A stretch of DNA of 64,000 nt from Mycobacterium deserti. Lineage in GTDB: Bacteria > Actinomycetota > Actinomycetes > Mycobacteriales > Mycobacteriaceae. A program made the position numbers and the translations under genes. Where the stretch lies: positions 1 to 64,000 of the forward strand of contig NZ_JAODWD010000004.1 in assembly GCF_025345615.1 (NCBI RefSeq), read 5' to 3'. The notes below the pieces were generated by a model. It did no database searches, was not told the DNA's origin, and saw only the letters and a list, made by a program, of their open reading frames with translations. Each line of letters opens with the position of its first letter. Within the stretch, counting starts at the first letter, position 1. Below are positions 19,887 through 27,866 of this stretch, in pieces.

Positions 19887-19905
19887 CGCCGCGTATCCAG
19901 CGGCG
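19887..19905. terminator. Short hairpin between convergent genes
   Basis: CGCCGC and GCGGCG form a 6-bp stem around a 7-base loop, between the DUF1330 and ephA stop codons. There is no U-run on either side, so termination is only a possibility. Confidence 0.3.
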
Positions 19906-19906
19906 T

Positions 19907-20860
19907 CTATTCCGACATCCACTCGAGCAGTGCCTCGTTGACCTCATCGGGCCGCTCTTGCTGTATCCAGTGCCCGGCCCCGTCCAAGAGAACTTCGCGG
20001 TAGGGGCCGCTGACGACTTCGGCGAAGCGGTCGGTTGCGGTGAAGGTCAGAACCGGGTCGTCGGTGCCAGCGATGAACAACGACGGCACCGCGATCGTGC
20101 TGGCCGGGGTATCCGCGGTCAACTCCCAATTGCGATCGAAGTTGCGATACCAGTTCAGGGCACCGGTGAATCCGGTGCGGGTGAATTCGGCTATGTAGTA
20201 CTCGAGTTCGTCTCGCGTCAGCCAGTGCGGCAAACCGTCGGGATCCGGCAACCGCTCGACGTAGCCTTCAGGGCCGGGCCGCATCAACCGGGTGGCCAGA
20301 TCTGCGGGTCGTGACGATGCGCCGAGCGTGCGCCTGATGGTCGTAGTTGGGTCGCGGCCCAGATCCGCATCGGCGACACCAGGCTCCTGGAAGTAGAGGA
20401 TATAGAAGAAGGCATCGCCAAACTTCCTGCGCCAGGACTCAATCGGCGGTCTGCGGGGCCGGGGGACGGGAGGCCCACTCAGGCCCGCCACCCTCTCGAC
20501 CCGGTCGGGATACAGCAACGGCACAGCCCAGGTGACGATCGATCCCCAGTCATGGCCGACGAAGGTTGCGCGGTCAGCGCCTGCGTACTCGAGCAGCCCG
20601 ATCAGGTCGGCGGTCAACTCGATAATGGTGTAGGCGTCGACCGCAGCTGGGCGTGAGGATCCACCGTAGCCGCGTTGGTCGGGCGCGAGCACGTGGTAGC
20701 CCGCTTCGGACAACGTCGTCAGTTGATGCCGCCACGAAAATGCGAGCTCCGGAAAGCCGTGGGCGAGAACGACCAGCGGATCGCCAGGTCGGCCGGCCTC
20801 GAGAGTGCGCAGCAGGATTCCATTGCTTTCGACAACCCGCTCGGTGAACCCGCCGACCAT
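19907..20860 (-). CDS. ephA: Epoxide hydrolase (EphA-like alpha/beta hydrolase)
   Basis: 317 residues from ATG at 20860; an in-frame TTG at 20872 would add four. Epoxide-hydrolase motifs are all present: oxyanion HGFPE, nucleophile elbow GHDWGS with the catalytic Asp, lid region with FFYILYFQEPG and the Tyr in NWYRNFDRNWE, acid in GTDDPVL, and base in GAGHWIQQERP. From memory it resembles M. tuberculosis EphA along its whole length. The reaction is hydrolysis of epoxides to diols through an Asp ester intermediate. Probably cytoplasmic; natural substrate unknown. Confidence 0.88.
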   Translation of the reverse strand: MVGGFTERVVESNGILLRTLEAGRPGDPLVVLAHGFPELAFSWRHQLTTLSEAGYHVLAPDQRGYGGSSRPAAVDAYTIIELTADLIGLLEYAGADRATFVGHDWGSIVTWAVPLLYPDRVERVAGLSGPPVPRPRRPPIESWRRKFGDAFFYILYFQEPGVADADLGRDPTTTIRRTLGASSRPADLATRLMRPGPEGYVERLPDPDGLPHWLTRDELEYYIAEFTRTGFTGALNWYRNFDRNWELTADTPASTIAVPSLFIAGTDDPVLTFTATDRFAEVVSGPYREVLLDGAGHWIQQERPDEVNEALLEWMSE

Positions 20861-20970
20861 GGTGGAACTCAACCACAGCGCTGCTGACCGCCGCGCCGCT
20901 TCGGCGCTGCTGCTCGACAGCTCGCCCAGTACCGTTGCGGCACAGAGTCAACGCGATGTTCCATACCACC

Positions 20971-21001
20971 TTGACCTCAAGTATTGTTGAGGTTCTACGG
21001 T
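20971..21001 (+). promoter_or_regulatory. SoxR/MerR-type operator-promoter in front of doxX
   Basis: TTGACC (20971-20976) and TACGGT (20996-21001) are separated by 19 bases, the overlong spacer typical of MerR-family promoters. The spacer region holds a perfect inverted repeat, ACCTCAA at 20974-20980 and TTGAGGT at 20987-20993. This matches the CCTCAAG-type SoxR box. The expected transcription start falls almost on the ATG at 21008, which suggests a leaderless or nearly leaderless mRNA. Confidence 0.65.
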
Positions 21002-21007
21002 TCGGTC

Positions 21008-21541
21008 ATGAACATCACCGATTCGAGAGTCACCACGCACATCCCCGGGCGCGTACAAGCGGCGGATGTGGGATTGCTGCTGTTGCGTGTCGTTTTCGGA
21101 GGGCTTCTGGCTGCTGCCGGCCTGCAGAAGCTATTCGGCTGGTTCGGCGGCCAGGGATTGGCGGCGACGGGGACCGTCTTCGAACAGATCGGTTACAGCC
21201 CAGGGGTTTTCTTCGCCGCGGTCGCCGGCATACTCGAAACCGCCGGAGGGCTGTTACTCCTGTTCGGGTTGTTCACCCCGTTGGCCGCCTCGATCGTCGT
21301 CGGCGTGATGATCAACGCCGCGAGCGCCACATTCTCAGGTGGTCTTTTCGGCCCGAGCGGCTATCAGATGGCGCTGCTTTACGCCACTGCGGGCGCGGTC
21401 ATCGCCTGCACAGGCGCAGGAGTTCTGGCCTTGGACCACGGGCGCCCCTGGCAGCGGGAGGGTGCGCCGTGGGCCGTGGCCAGCATTGCGACGGGCATAG
21501 CCGCAGCTGTGGCCGTGCTACTCGCCAACGCGGTGTTGTAG
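21008..21541 (+). CDS. DoxX family membrane protein
   Basis: 177 residues from ATG 21008. Four hydrophobic helices with the DoxX signature are visible: LLLLRVVFGGLLAAAGLQKLFGW in helix 1, then GVFFAAVAGILETAGGLLLLFGLFTPLAA and a third and fourth helix. DoxX proteins are small membrane subunits; in mycobacteria one member works with SodA and a SseA-type thiosulfurtransferase in oxidative defence. Control by a redox-sensing MerR/SoxR-type regulator is suggested by the operator directly upstream. The PGRS gene converges on it from the right. Confidence 0.88.
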   Translation: MNITDSRVTTHIPGRVQAADVGLLLLRVVFGGLLAAAGLQKLFGWFGGQGLAATGTVFEQIGYSPGVFFAAVAGILETAGGLLLLFGLFTPLAASIVVGVMINAASATFSGGLFGPSGYQMALLYATAGAVIACTGAGVLALDHGRPWQREGAPWAVASIATGIAAAVAVLLANAVL

Positions 21542-21556
21542 CCGCCGAAGCAGAGG

Positions 21557-23104
21557 TCAGTCAGTACCGGCTTGCGCGCCGCCGCCTCCGCTGCCGCCTG
21601 CGCCGCCGGCACCGCCGCCTGTTCCGACGGAGCTGCCGCCACCCTTGCCGCCAGAACCGGTGTCACCGGCGTTGCCGCTGCCGCTAGCACCACCCTTACC
21701 TCCGGCACCGCCGGTGCCGCCCTTCCCGCCCGTGCCGTCGTCACCCTTGTCTCCCGGCGGCGTGTTGGGCAGCGTCCCGCCGCTGCCACCGGTGCCCCCC
21801 GTTCCGCCGATGCCACCGGAGCCGCCCGTGCCACCGTCGCCACCGGCGCCGGTGGTGCCGCTGCCGAGGCCGCCCGAGCCGGCCGCCCCGCCATTGCCGC
21901 CTGCGCCACCGGTCCCGCCCGTGCCGCCGGTGCCTCCGTTGCCCCCTACGCCGCCGTCGCCATTACCGCCGACGGAGCCCTGCGGGTTCTGGCTACCGCC
22001 ACTGCCGCCACCGCCGCCGTTGCCGCCTACCGCGCCTTTGCCACCCTGGCCGCCTTGGCCACCGGTGCCGCCGTCGCCGCCGACGCCCAACAGGCCGCCC
22101 TTGCCGCCCGCTCCGCCGCTGCCCCCGGCCGTGCCGTTTCCGCCGGTTTTACCGGTGGCGCCGTTTCCACCCGCACCGCCGTCGCCTCCAGGCCCTTGCG
22201 AAGGACTGTTGTCGCTGCCGCCGTTGCCGCCCTTACCGCCGTAGCCGCCGTTCGCCGTGGCATCCCCGCCTTTGCCGCCGTCGCCGGCACCGACGCTGTT
22301 GGTGGCCGCGGCACCGTCGCCGCCTTTCCCGCCGTCTCCGCCGAGATTGCCGCCCTTGCCGCCAGTGCCACCGTTGTTGCCACCGACACTGCCCGGCACG
22401 CCGTTGGCGCCGGGGCCGCCGTTCTGCAAACCCGAGCCGTTCTGTCCGGTGCCCGCGGTGTTCGACGTTGCAGGGTTCGCGGCGTTGGCGCCGGCGCCAC
22501 CCTTACCGCCAGTGCCGCCGGCACCGCCGTTGCCGATGAGCGTCGCTCCGGCGCCGCCGTTGCCACCGTTGCCGCCGGAAAGTGTGGCGTTGCCGTTGGC
22601 GCCCTTCCCTCCGGCGCCCCCGTTGCCGAGGAAGAATCCGGCATTGCCGCCGTTACCGCCGTTGGCCCCTGCGGCAGTGGGGCTGTAGCCGTCGCCACCA
22701 CTGCCGATGAACATTCCGCCGTTGAACCCGTTCGGATGCGCCGCGGTGCCGTCGGCGCCGTTACCGATGAAGGCGTTGAGCACCGGTATGGCACCGGCGA
22801 CATCGAGGAAGGGGTCGAAGAGCGCCAACGAATTTCCGAGGCCACCGGCGAGTCCGAGGCTGTCAGCGGCGAGCAGGTTGCCGCTCGCGACGCAGCCGTT
22901 GCCCAGTGGGTCGGAGACGCATCCGGGCAGGTCTGCTGGAAGGTTTGGGGCGGCGTGCGCTGCGGCGGGGGCGAGGAACGCCGCGGCGGGAGCAGCGAGC
23001 ACGACGCCGGCTCCGCCGACGGCCGCGGCGGTTGCCACCATTGGGCGCACCCTGTTCCGCGACTGCCGATCGATCACTCCTCGACGGCTGCTGCGTTTGG
23101 ACAC
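21557..23104 (-). CDS. Secreted PGRS-repeat protein without a PE domain
   Basis: 515 residues from GTG at 23104, with AAGGGG about eight bases upstream. The N-terminus is a signal peptide (basic KRSSRR start, hydrophobic stretch, Ala-rich AAAHA cleavage region), not a PE domain. A segment with two Cys (LPGCVSDPLGNGCVASGN) and FIGNGADGTAA blocks follows. The last two thirds are Gly-rich GG-x-GG-x repeats like PE_PGRS proteins, some with the GGxGGxxxx calcium-binding-like pattern. The large open frame on the opposite strand is a by-product of this codon bias. Probably cell-surface. A promoter-like element lies directly upstream. Confidence 0.88.
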   Translation of the reverse strand: MSKRSSRRGVIDRQSRNRVRPMVATAAAVGGAGVVLAAPAAAFLAPAAAHAAPNLPADLPGCVSDPLGNGCVASGNLLAADSLGLAGGLGNSLALFDPFLDVAGAIPVLNAFIGNGADGTAAHPNGFNGGMFIGSGGDGYSPTAAGANGGNGGNAGFFLGNGGAGGKGANGNATLSGGNGGNGGAGATLIGNGGAGGTGGKGGAGANAANPATSNTAGTGQNGSGLQNGGPGANGVPGSVGGNNGGTGGKGGNLGGDGGKGGDGAAATNSVGAGDGGKGGDATANGGYGGKGGNGGSDNSPSQGPGGDGGAGGNGATGKTGGNGTAGGSGGAGGKGGLLGVGGDGGTGGQGGQGGKGAVGGNGGGGGSGGSQNPQGSVGGNGDGGVGGNGGTGGTGGTGGAGGNGGAAGSGGLGSGTTGAGGDGGTGGSGGIGGTGGTGGSGGTLPNTPPGDKGDDGTGGKGGTGGAGGKGGASGSGNAGDTGSGGKGGGSSVGTGGGAGGAGGSGGGGAQAGTD

Positions 23105-23142
23105 GTGAACCACCCCTTCGTCGTTCGCTCGATCGCTGGAGG

Positions 23143-23193
23143 AAGTGTGCTGGATAGGCGGGGCTCGACACATGAGGCGTTTACCTCAAATTC
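23143..23193 (-). promoter_or_regulatory. Secreted-protein promoter element, copy 2
   Basis: Read on the minus strand: GAAT, then TTGAGGTAAACGCCTCAT (23189-23172), GTG-TCGAG, and CACACTT (23149-23143) 19 bases after GTG. The PGRS start codon is about 40 bases further, the right distance for a promoter with a ribosome site. Confidence 0.6.
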
Positions 23194-23303
23194 GCTTCCG
23201 CGCGTGGGGCCGAGGTGTCCCCGGGCACGGCGACGCTTATGGCGATCGCGTAGGGTGGTTATGCCTGCTAAGTATCCGTTCGATCAATGCTGGAGCCGTG
23301 CAC

Positions 23304-23585
23304 ATGCCCACGATCAGGACCACCTTGTCCGCCGTCGCAGTCGCTGGCGGGCTCACCGCGTCAGCGCTGGGCATTGGCGCAGCAGTGGCGGGCGCCCAGC
23401 CGCCGCCGCCGCCGCTTCCAGCGGAACAGGGTGAGCCGGTACCGGCCTGGGCGCCGCCGAAGCCCGCCGAGGTGTGGAACGGGAAGCCCGTCGTCTGGTT
23501 CTCGGGTTGGGGCGGGCGCTGGGGAGTGTGGATCAACGGGGCCTTCATGCCATTGACGTCGAATCCGGTCACCGGCGGCGGGTAG
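23304..23585 (+). CDS. Small secreted proline-rich protein
   Basis: 93 residues from ATG 23304, preferred over GTG 23298 because the GGAG at 23292 is correctly spaced only for the ATG. The signal peptide (RTTLSAVAVAGGLTASALGIGAAVAGA) ends at about residue 32 before a QPPPPPLP run. The mature part is short, with a Trp-rich segment (VVWFSGWGGRWGVWINGAFMPL). No Cys is present. It is divergent from the PGRS gene. No function recognised; an envelope or secreted location is inferred from the signal peptide. Confidence 0.75.
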   Translation: MPTIRTTLSAVAVAGGLTASALGIGAAVAGAQPPPPPLPAEQGEPVPAWAPPKPAEVWNGKPVVWFSGWGGRWGVWINGAFMPLTSNPVTGGG

Positions 23586-23626
23586 CACGCTGGGGGAGTC
23601 GTCTCGGGGCAGAAGGAAGCGCCACC

Positions 23627-24142
23627 ATGATCCTGCCGAAGATCCGGGACCCTCGGTTCGTGACCATCCGCCGCGGCGGAACGCTGACTGATTCGGATCA
23701 CCATCTCCTCGCTCTTTGGGCGGCATCGTGCGCGGAGCACGTCCTACACAACTTCGAGTCGGTTCGGCCCGACGACCCGCGGCCGCGTCAAGCGATCGGG
23801 CTCGCTCGCGCCTGGGTGCGGGGTGAGGTCAAAATGACCGAGGCTCGCGCGGCGGGCGGGCATGCAATGGGCGCGGCTAGAGACTTGCGCGGCGCGCCAC
23901 GGCATGCCGCGTACGCTGCCGGCCAGGCCGGAGCCGTTGCACATGTGGCCGCGCACGAGCTCGGTGCGGCCGCTTATGCGATCAAGGCCGCTCGTGCTGC
24001 CTCGCCCGAGGGACAGCGCGATGCCGCAGGGCGGCGCGAGTGCCAGTGGCAGCGCGACCAGCTGCCAGAAGAGATTCGCGAGCTGGTGCTCGACGACCAG
24101 CGATTACGGAACGACATCTGCTGGTTCGTGTTTGACTGCTGA
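23627..24142 (+). CDS. Imm5-like putative immunity-protein family member
   Basis: 171 residues from ATG 23627 with AGAAGGAAG upstream. After a short start comes an Ala-rich all-helical region with PDDPRPRQAIGLARAWVRGE and repeated AAR/AAH helices, which I recognise from a widespread bacterial family labelled putative immunity protein. No toxin gene or polymorphic-toxin partner lies next to it. No signal peptide or membrane segment, so cytoplasmic. The family name is from memory and the immunity role is unproven here. Confidence 0.6.
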   Translation: MILPKIRDPRFVTIRRGGTLTDSDHHLLALWAASCAEHVLHNFESVRPDDPRPRQAIGLARAWVRGEVKMTEARAAGGHAMGAARDLRGAPRHAAYAAGQAGAVAHVAAHELGAAAYAIKAARAASPEGQRDAAGRRECQWQRDQLPEEIRELVLDDQRLRNDICWFVFDC

Positions 24143-24165
24143 CGCGCGATCGATGACTACTCGCG

Positions 24166-24612
24166 CTAACCGTTGGCACGCCCTTGCAGAAACTCGGCGA
24201 GCTGGCCCGCGACGCCTGCCCAACCGCTGTGATATTCGTCGAAAGTGTTCGGGGGCAGGAGGGAATGCTCGATGGACATGAGCGTCTGCCCGTCTATCAA
24301 CGGCTCGAAGGCGACATCGACGACGCTGACCGCTGTGGGATCCGGAAAGTCCGAGGCGCTCCACGTGAAGCGCAGTCGATGTGGGCGATCGATCTCCAGA
24401 AATCGTCCAGTGATCAGCACCCGGGTCCCCGCGTCATCGATGTCGAACTGCACGCTTCCGCCCACGCGCGGCTCGATGGTGAGGGCTACCACGCGTACAG
24501 GACGTGGACACATCCAGTCCGCCAACGATTCTGGATCCAGCCATTGGTCGAACACCTCTTCCGGCGCAGCAGGCATGACGCGCCGTACCCGGACGACCGG
24601 CGTTTCGTTCAT
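24166..24612 (-). CDS. AHSA1/SRPBCC-domain protein
   Basis: 148 residues from ATG 24612. The sequence fits the AHSA1-like START fold (PEEVFDQWLDPESLADWMCP, EPRVGGSVQFDI, TGRFLEIDRPHRLRFTW, C-terminal HSGWAGVAGQLAEFLQ). It overlaps the stop of the upstream ArsR gene by four bases (ATGA), a typical ArsR-SRPBCC pair that is probably translationally coupled. Such proteins bind hydrophobic ligands; the ligand is unknown. Confidence 0.85.
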   Translation of the reverse strand: MNETPVVRVRRVMPAAPEEVFDQWLDPESLADWMCPRPVRVVALTIEPRVGGSVQFDIDDAGTRVLITGRFLEIDRPHRLRFTWSASDFPDPTAVSVVDVAFEPLIDGQTLMSIEHSLLPPNTFDEYHSGWAGVAGQLAEFLQGRANG

Positions 24613-24941
24613 CGGCCACGCGTCTTCCGGCGCAGCCGCTCCGACAACGCGTCCGCACGTGTTGACCAGAATTCGGTCTGCTCGTCGATCCACTGCTGCG
24701 CCATCGTCAGGCCGGCTGGTCGAAGGGAAACCCAGTGCTCGCGGCCGCGCACCTCGCGCTGCACAAGCCCGGCCGATTCCAGCACACCGATGTGGCGCGA
24801 TACGCCGGCGAACGTCATCGGAAGCGGAGCGGCCAAGTCGGTGATGCGGGCGTCACCATCGCGCAGCGTCTCCAGCAACCGGCGGCGTGTCGAATCGGCT
24901 AGCGCGGCGTACGCCCGATCGAGCACCTGATCTTCAACCAT
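24609..24941 (-). CDS. ArsR-family transcriptional regulator
   Basis: 110 residues with the ArsR winged helix-turn-helix: DSTRRRLLETLRDGDARITDLAAPLPMTFAGVSRHIGVLESAGLV. No cysteine metal-binding motif is present, so it belongs to the non-metal ArsR group often paired with AHSA1 proteins. It is divergent from a DUF899 gene, and a palindrome in the intergenic space is its likely operator. A TATAGT box on the minus strand at 24949-24954 lies about seven bases before the ATG, which suggests a very short leader or a leaderless start. Confidence 0.88.
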   Translation of the reverse strand: MVEDQVLDRAYAALADSTRRRLLETLRDGDARITDLAAPLPMTFAGVSRHIGVLESAGLVQREVRGREHWVSLRPAGLTMAQQWIDEQTEFWSTRADALSERLRRKTRGR

Positions 24942-24986
24942 CTTGTTGACTATAACGGGCGCGCATGATGAGCTGGTGAAGCGATA

Positions 24987-25004
24987 TTCAACCGAAACGT
25001 TGAA
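24987..25004. promoter_or_regulatory. Inverted repeat, likely ArsR operator
   Basis: TTCAAC (24987-24992) and GTTGAA (24999-25004) form a perfect 6-bp inverted repeat around a 6-base centre. It sits between the divergent ArsR and DUF899 starts, the expected position for an operator controlling both directions. Confidence 0.5.
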
Positions 25005-25069
25005 CGATTACGGTCCGTGATCGCGCGGCTCGGCGAAAACCGTTGCATCACAAGCGGAAGGAAAAACGC

Positions 25070-25759
25070 ATGAGGACGCCTCCCATCCTGTCGGCCGACG
25101 AGTGGAACGTTGAACGCCAAAGAATGTTGGTGAAGGAGAAGGAGCATCAGCGTGCCCGCGACGCGCTGGCGGCGCAGCGCCGCCGGATGCCGTGGATGGC
25201 GGTGGAGAAGGACTACGCGTTCGACGGGCCGGGAGGCCGACTGACCCTGCTCGACCTATTCGACGGACGCCGTCAACTCATCATCTACCGCGCGTTCATC
25301 GAACCCGGTACCAGCGATGGCGACTGGCCCGAGCACGGGTGCGTCGGGTGCTCATTGATGGCTGACCACGTTGGCAACCTGGCCCACCTGAATGCGCGCG
25401 ACACGACGCTGGTGTACGCCTCACGCGCGTCGCAGAGCGACCTCGAGCGGATGAAGGCCAAGATGGGCTGGCAGCACATCCCGTGGTTCACCATCACCGA
25501 CGACTTTCCTGAGGATTTCGGGTGCGACGAGTACCACGGCACGAACGCGTTCATCCGCGACGGTGACCGTGTGTTCCGGACCTATTTCATCGACGGGCGC
25601 GGCGACGAGGTGTTTGTCAATACCTGGAACTTCCTCGACATGACCGCGCTAGGGCGACAGGAGGATTGGGAAGATTCCCCGGAAGGCTATCCGCAAAGCC
25701 CGCCATATGAGTGGTGGAACTGGAGCGACCGGTACGGCGAAAAGGAGCGGTCGCGGTAG
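25070..25759 (+). CDS. DUF899 thioredoxin-like protein (first copy)
   Basis: 229 residues from ATG 25070 with AAGGAAA upstream. DUF899 proteins have a thioredoxin-like fold. Conserved parts here are the KEKEHQRARDALAAQRRRMPW start, FDGPGGRLTLLDLFDGRRQLIIYRAF, and a CxxC motif (Cys91-Cys94 in HGCVGCS). The end is Trp/Tyr-rich. It is divergent from the ArsR/AHSA1 pair, and DUF899 genes are commonly found near such regulators. A second paralogue lies at 34260. Possible redox function; substrate unknown. Confidence 0.85.
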   Translation: MRTPPILSADEWNVERQRMLVKEKEHQRARDALAAQRRRMPWMAVEKDYAFDGPGGRLTLLDLFDGRRQLIIYRAFIEPGTSDGDWPEHGCVGCSLMADHVGNLAHLNARDTTLVYASRASQSDLERMKAKMGWQHIPWFTITDDFPEDFGCDEYHGTNAFIRDGDRVFRTYFIDGRGDEVFVNTWNFLDMTALGRQEDWEDSPEGYPQSPPYEWWNWSDRYGEKERSR

Positions 25760-25816
25760 TTCGGTGATTGCGCGAAAGGGTCGCACCCCTTCCACTTTCA
25801 ACATATAGCGCACTGG

Positions 25817-25835
25817 GGGGCTTGCGGCAAGACCC
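25817..25835 (+). promoter_or_regulatory. Rifamycin-associated element (RAE)
   Basis: The 19-bp inverted repeat GGGGCTTGCGGCAAGACCC differs at one base from the RAE sequence I know from upstream of actinobacterial rifamycin-resistance genes (arr, rox, rph, rgt, helR). It lies 88 bases before the rox-like start. A CATATA sequence at 25803-25808, just upstream of the RAE, could be the -10 region. Confidence 0.85.
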
Positions 25836-25922
25836 AGGTAGTGCCGCAGAATCGTGCCCCTGTCGTTCCGCCGGGAGGTGCCTCCAGGCCGAAGGCAGGA
25901 CCTGCGGAATGAGAGGGGCGAA

Positions 25923-27413
25923 GTGACCGATCATGCGGTGGTGATTGTTGGAGGGGGCCCGACGGGTTTGATGTTGGGGGGTGAGTTGGCTTTGGCGGGG
26001 GTAGACGTCGCCATTGTCGAGCGGCGCGCCAGCCAAGATCTCATCGGCGCACGCGCACTCGGCTTCCACTCCCGCACGATCGAGGTTCTCGACCAACGTG
26101 GAATCGCTGGCCGGTTCCTGTCGCAGGGGTACACGGCCCAAGTCGCTGCGTTCGCCGGAACTCCTCTTGACATCAGTGACTTTCCGACCCGGCACCCCTA
26201 CACACTCGCGCTGCCCCAGAAGCACATTGAGCGGCTCCTGGCCGACTGGATCGGCGAGTTGCGTGTACCGATCTATCGCGGACGCGAGGCGACAGGTATC
26301 GCGCAGGACGACACTGGTGTCGACGTCCAACTGTCCGACGGCCCGTCGCTGCGGGCGGGATATCTCGTCGGATGCGACGGGGGAGGCAGTCTGATCCGCA
26401 AGGAGGCCGGCATTGAGTTCCCAGGATGGGATCCGTCGACGAGCAGCTTGATCGCCGAGATCGAGATGGCCGAGGAGCCGAAGTGGGGCATCCATCACGA
26501 TGCTCTGGGTGTCCACGGCATCGGCAGGCTCGACGATGACGGGCCTATCCGGGTCATGGTCACCGAGAAGTTTTTCGGACCCACGACCGAGCCGACTCTG
26601 CGCGACCTCAGCGAGGCGCTCGTCGCCGTGTACGGAACCGACTTCGGGATTCACAGTCCCACCTACATATCCAGATTCACCGATGTGGCTCGCCAGGCCG
26701 CGGCCTACCGCGACAGACGGGTTCTGCTGGCCGGCGACGCCGCACATGTGCATCCACCGGTGGGTGGTCAAGGCCTTGGCATGGGTATCCAGGATGCCGT
26801 GAATCTGGGATGGAAGCTGGCTCAGGTTGCCAATCAGACTTCACCGGACAGCCTGCTTGATACCTACCATGCCGAGCGCCATCCGGTCGCTGCCCGCGTA
26901 CTGCGCAACGCGGTGGCGCAGACCACGCTTCTCCGCTCAGACGATCGCCTCAAGACGGTGAGCGACATCATCTCCGAACTCCTCAGCAAGGACGAGCCAC
27001 GCACCCGGTTCGCGGGGATGATGACCGGCTTGGACATCCACTACGACCTCGGTGAGGGCCACCCGCTGCTCGGACGCCGCATGCCCGATCTCGAGCTAGC
27101 GACGGTCGACGGTCCGCTGCGAGTCTTCAGGCTCCTCCATGATGCCCGGCCGGTACTGCTCAACCTGGGTGAGCCCGACGTCTTCGATATCGCTCCGTGG
27201 CGGGAGCGGGTTCGGTTGATCGACGCAAAATATGCTGGCGTGTGGGAGCTTCCGGTTCTTGGCGTGGTCGCTGCGCCCGCTGCCGTGTTGATCCGACCCG
27301 ACGGATACGTTGCCTGGGCGGGGGACTTGACCGACGAGGAACTCCCCGAAGCGCTCACCACGTGGTTCGGGCGAAGCCTGGTTCAGGAAAGCCGAGTCTG
27401 TCCCTCCGGATAG
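25923..27413 (+). CDS. rox: FAD-dependent rifampicin monooxygenase (Rox-like)
   Basis: 496 residues from GTG 25923, chosen for GAGAGGGG just upstream and because the FAD fold then starts immediately. Class A flavoprotein hydroxylase motifs: dinucleotide site VIVGGGPTGLMLGGELALAG, GARALGFHSRTIEVLDQRG, DG-type GCDGGGSLIRK, and the second FAD motif VLLAGDAAHVHPPVGGQGLG. A thioredoxin-like C-terminal domain follows. Rox enzymes use NADPH and O2 to hydroxylate rifamycins and open the ansa ring. The name rests on resemblance from memory plus the RAE upstream; other PHBH-fold hydroxylases are the alternative. Confidence 0.82.
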   Translation: MTDHAVVIVGGGPTGLMLGGELALAGVDVAIVERRASQDLIGARALGFHSRTIEVLDQRGIAGRFLSQGYTAQVAAFAGTPLDISDFPTRHPYTLALPQKHIERLLADWIGELRVPIYRGREATGIAQDDTGVDVQLSDGPSLRAGYLVGCDGGGSLIRKEAGIEFPGWDPSTSSLIAEIEMAEEPKWGIHHDALGVHGIGRLDDDGPIRVMVTEKFFGPTTEPTLRDLSEALVAVYGTDFGIHSPTYISRFTDVARQAAAYRDRRVLLAGDAAHVHPPVGGQGLGMGIQDAVNLGWKLAQVANQTSPDSLLDTYHAERHPVAARVLRNAVAQTTLLRSDDRLKTVSDIISELLSKDEPRTRFAGMMTGLDIHYDLGEGHPLLGRRMPDLELATVDGPLRVFRLLHDARPVLLNLGEPDVFDIAPWRERVRLIDAKYAGVWELPVLGVVAAPAAVLIRPDGYVAWAGDLTDEELPEALTTWFGRSLVQESRVCPSG

Positions 27414-27437
27414 CACGGCGCAGCGGATGTTCTGCGA

Positions 27438-27752
27438 CTAGATCGCCCCAGGCGTTCCCGGAAGGCTGAGTGTGCCGTCGGTGTTCGGCACCATCGACGG
27501 GGCCGGTATTCCCCCCTCCGCGGCATTGTCACCGGGTATCCCGTCATCTGGCGGCGACTCGAAAGCGCCTCCAGCGCAAAGCGGATGCCGCCACCCGAAC
27601 ATCTCGCATCCCGGATCATCTTGGAGGGCGAGAGACACGGACATGCCCGCACCCGCAGGGCCTGCAATCGCAGGGACGGTCGCGCCCATCACGGCTACGC
27701 CGGCCATGGACGCCGCTACCGCAGTTCTGCACAGCATGCCGCGCACCCTCAT
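27438..27752 (-). CDS. Small secreted protein with one Cys pair
   Basis: 104 residues from ATG 27752, which has AAGGAG six bases upstream; an in-frame TTG at 27767 is less likely. The signal peptide (RTAVAASMAGVAVMGATVPAIA) should be cleaved near residue 29. The mature part has CEMFGWRHPLC, probably one disulfide, then a Pro/Gly-rich tail (PPDDGIPGDNAAEGG). Similar short secreted proteins of unknown role are common in mycobacteria. It converges on rox. Confidence 0.72.
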   Translation of the reverse strand: MRVRGMLCRTAVAASMAGVAVMGATVPAIAGPAGAGMSVSLALQDDPGCEMFGWRHPLCAGGAFESPPDDGIPGDNAAEGGIPAPSMVPNTDGTLSLPGTPGAI

Positions 27753-27866
27753 GTGTCGCTCCTTCAACGCTTCACCGGTTGCCGTTGTCGAATCTCCAGA
27801 GGATAAGACTGTCGTCGCGCCGATTCGGGGGAGTCGGCGCTTCGATCCAGCCCGGCCCGGGAGTCG

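Noticed and set aside
21557..22700. Repeated GCCGCC-type units as a CRISPR array
   Set aside because: They are irregular codon repeats of the PGRS domain with no constant repeat and unique spacers.
21572..23434. 620-codon plus-strand open frame opposite the PGRS gene
   Set aside because: It is an antisense shadow of GC-rich Gly codons; the product is Ala/Thr/Val low-complexity with no start context, while the minus strand has a signal peptide, ribosome site and promoter.
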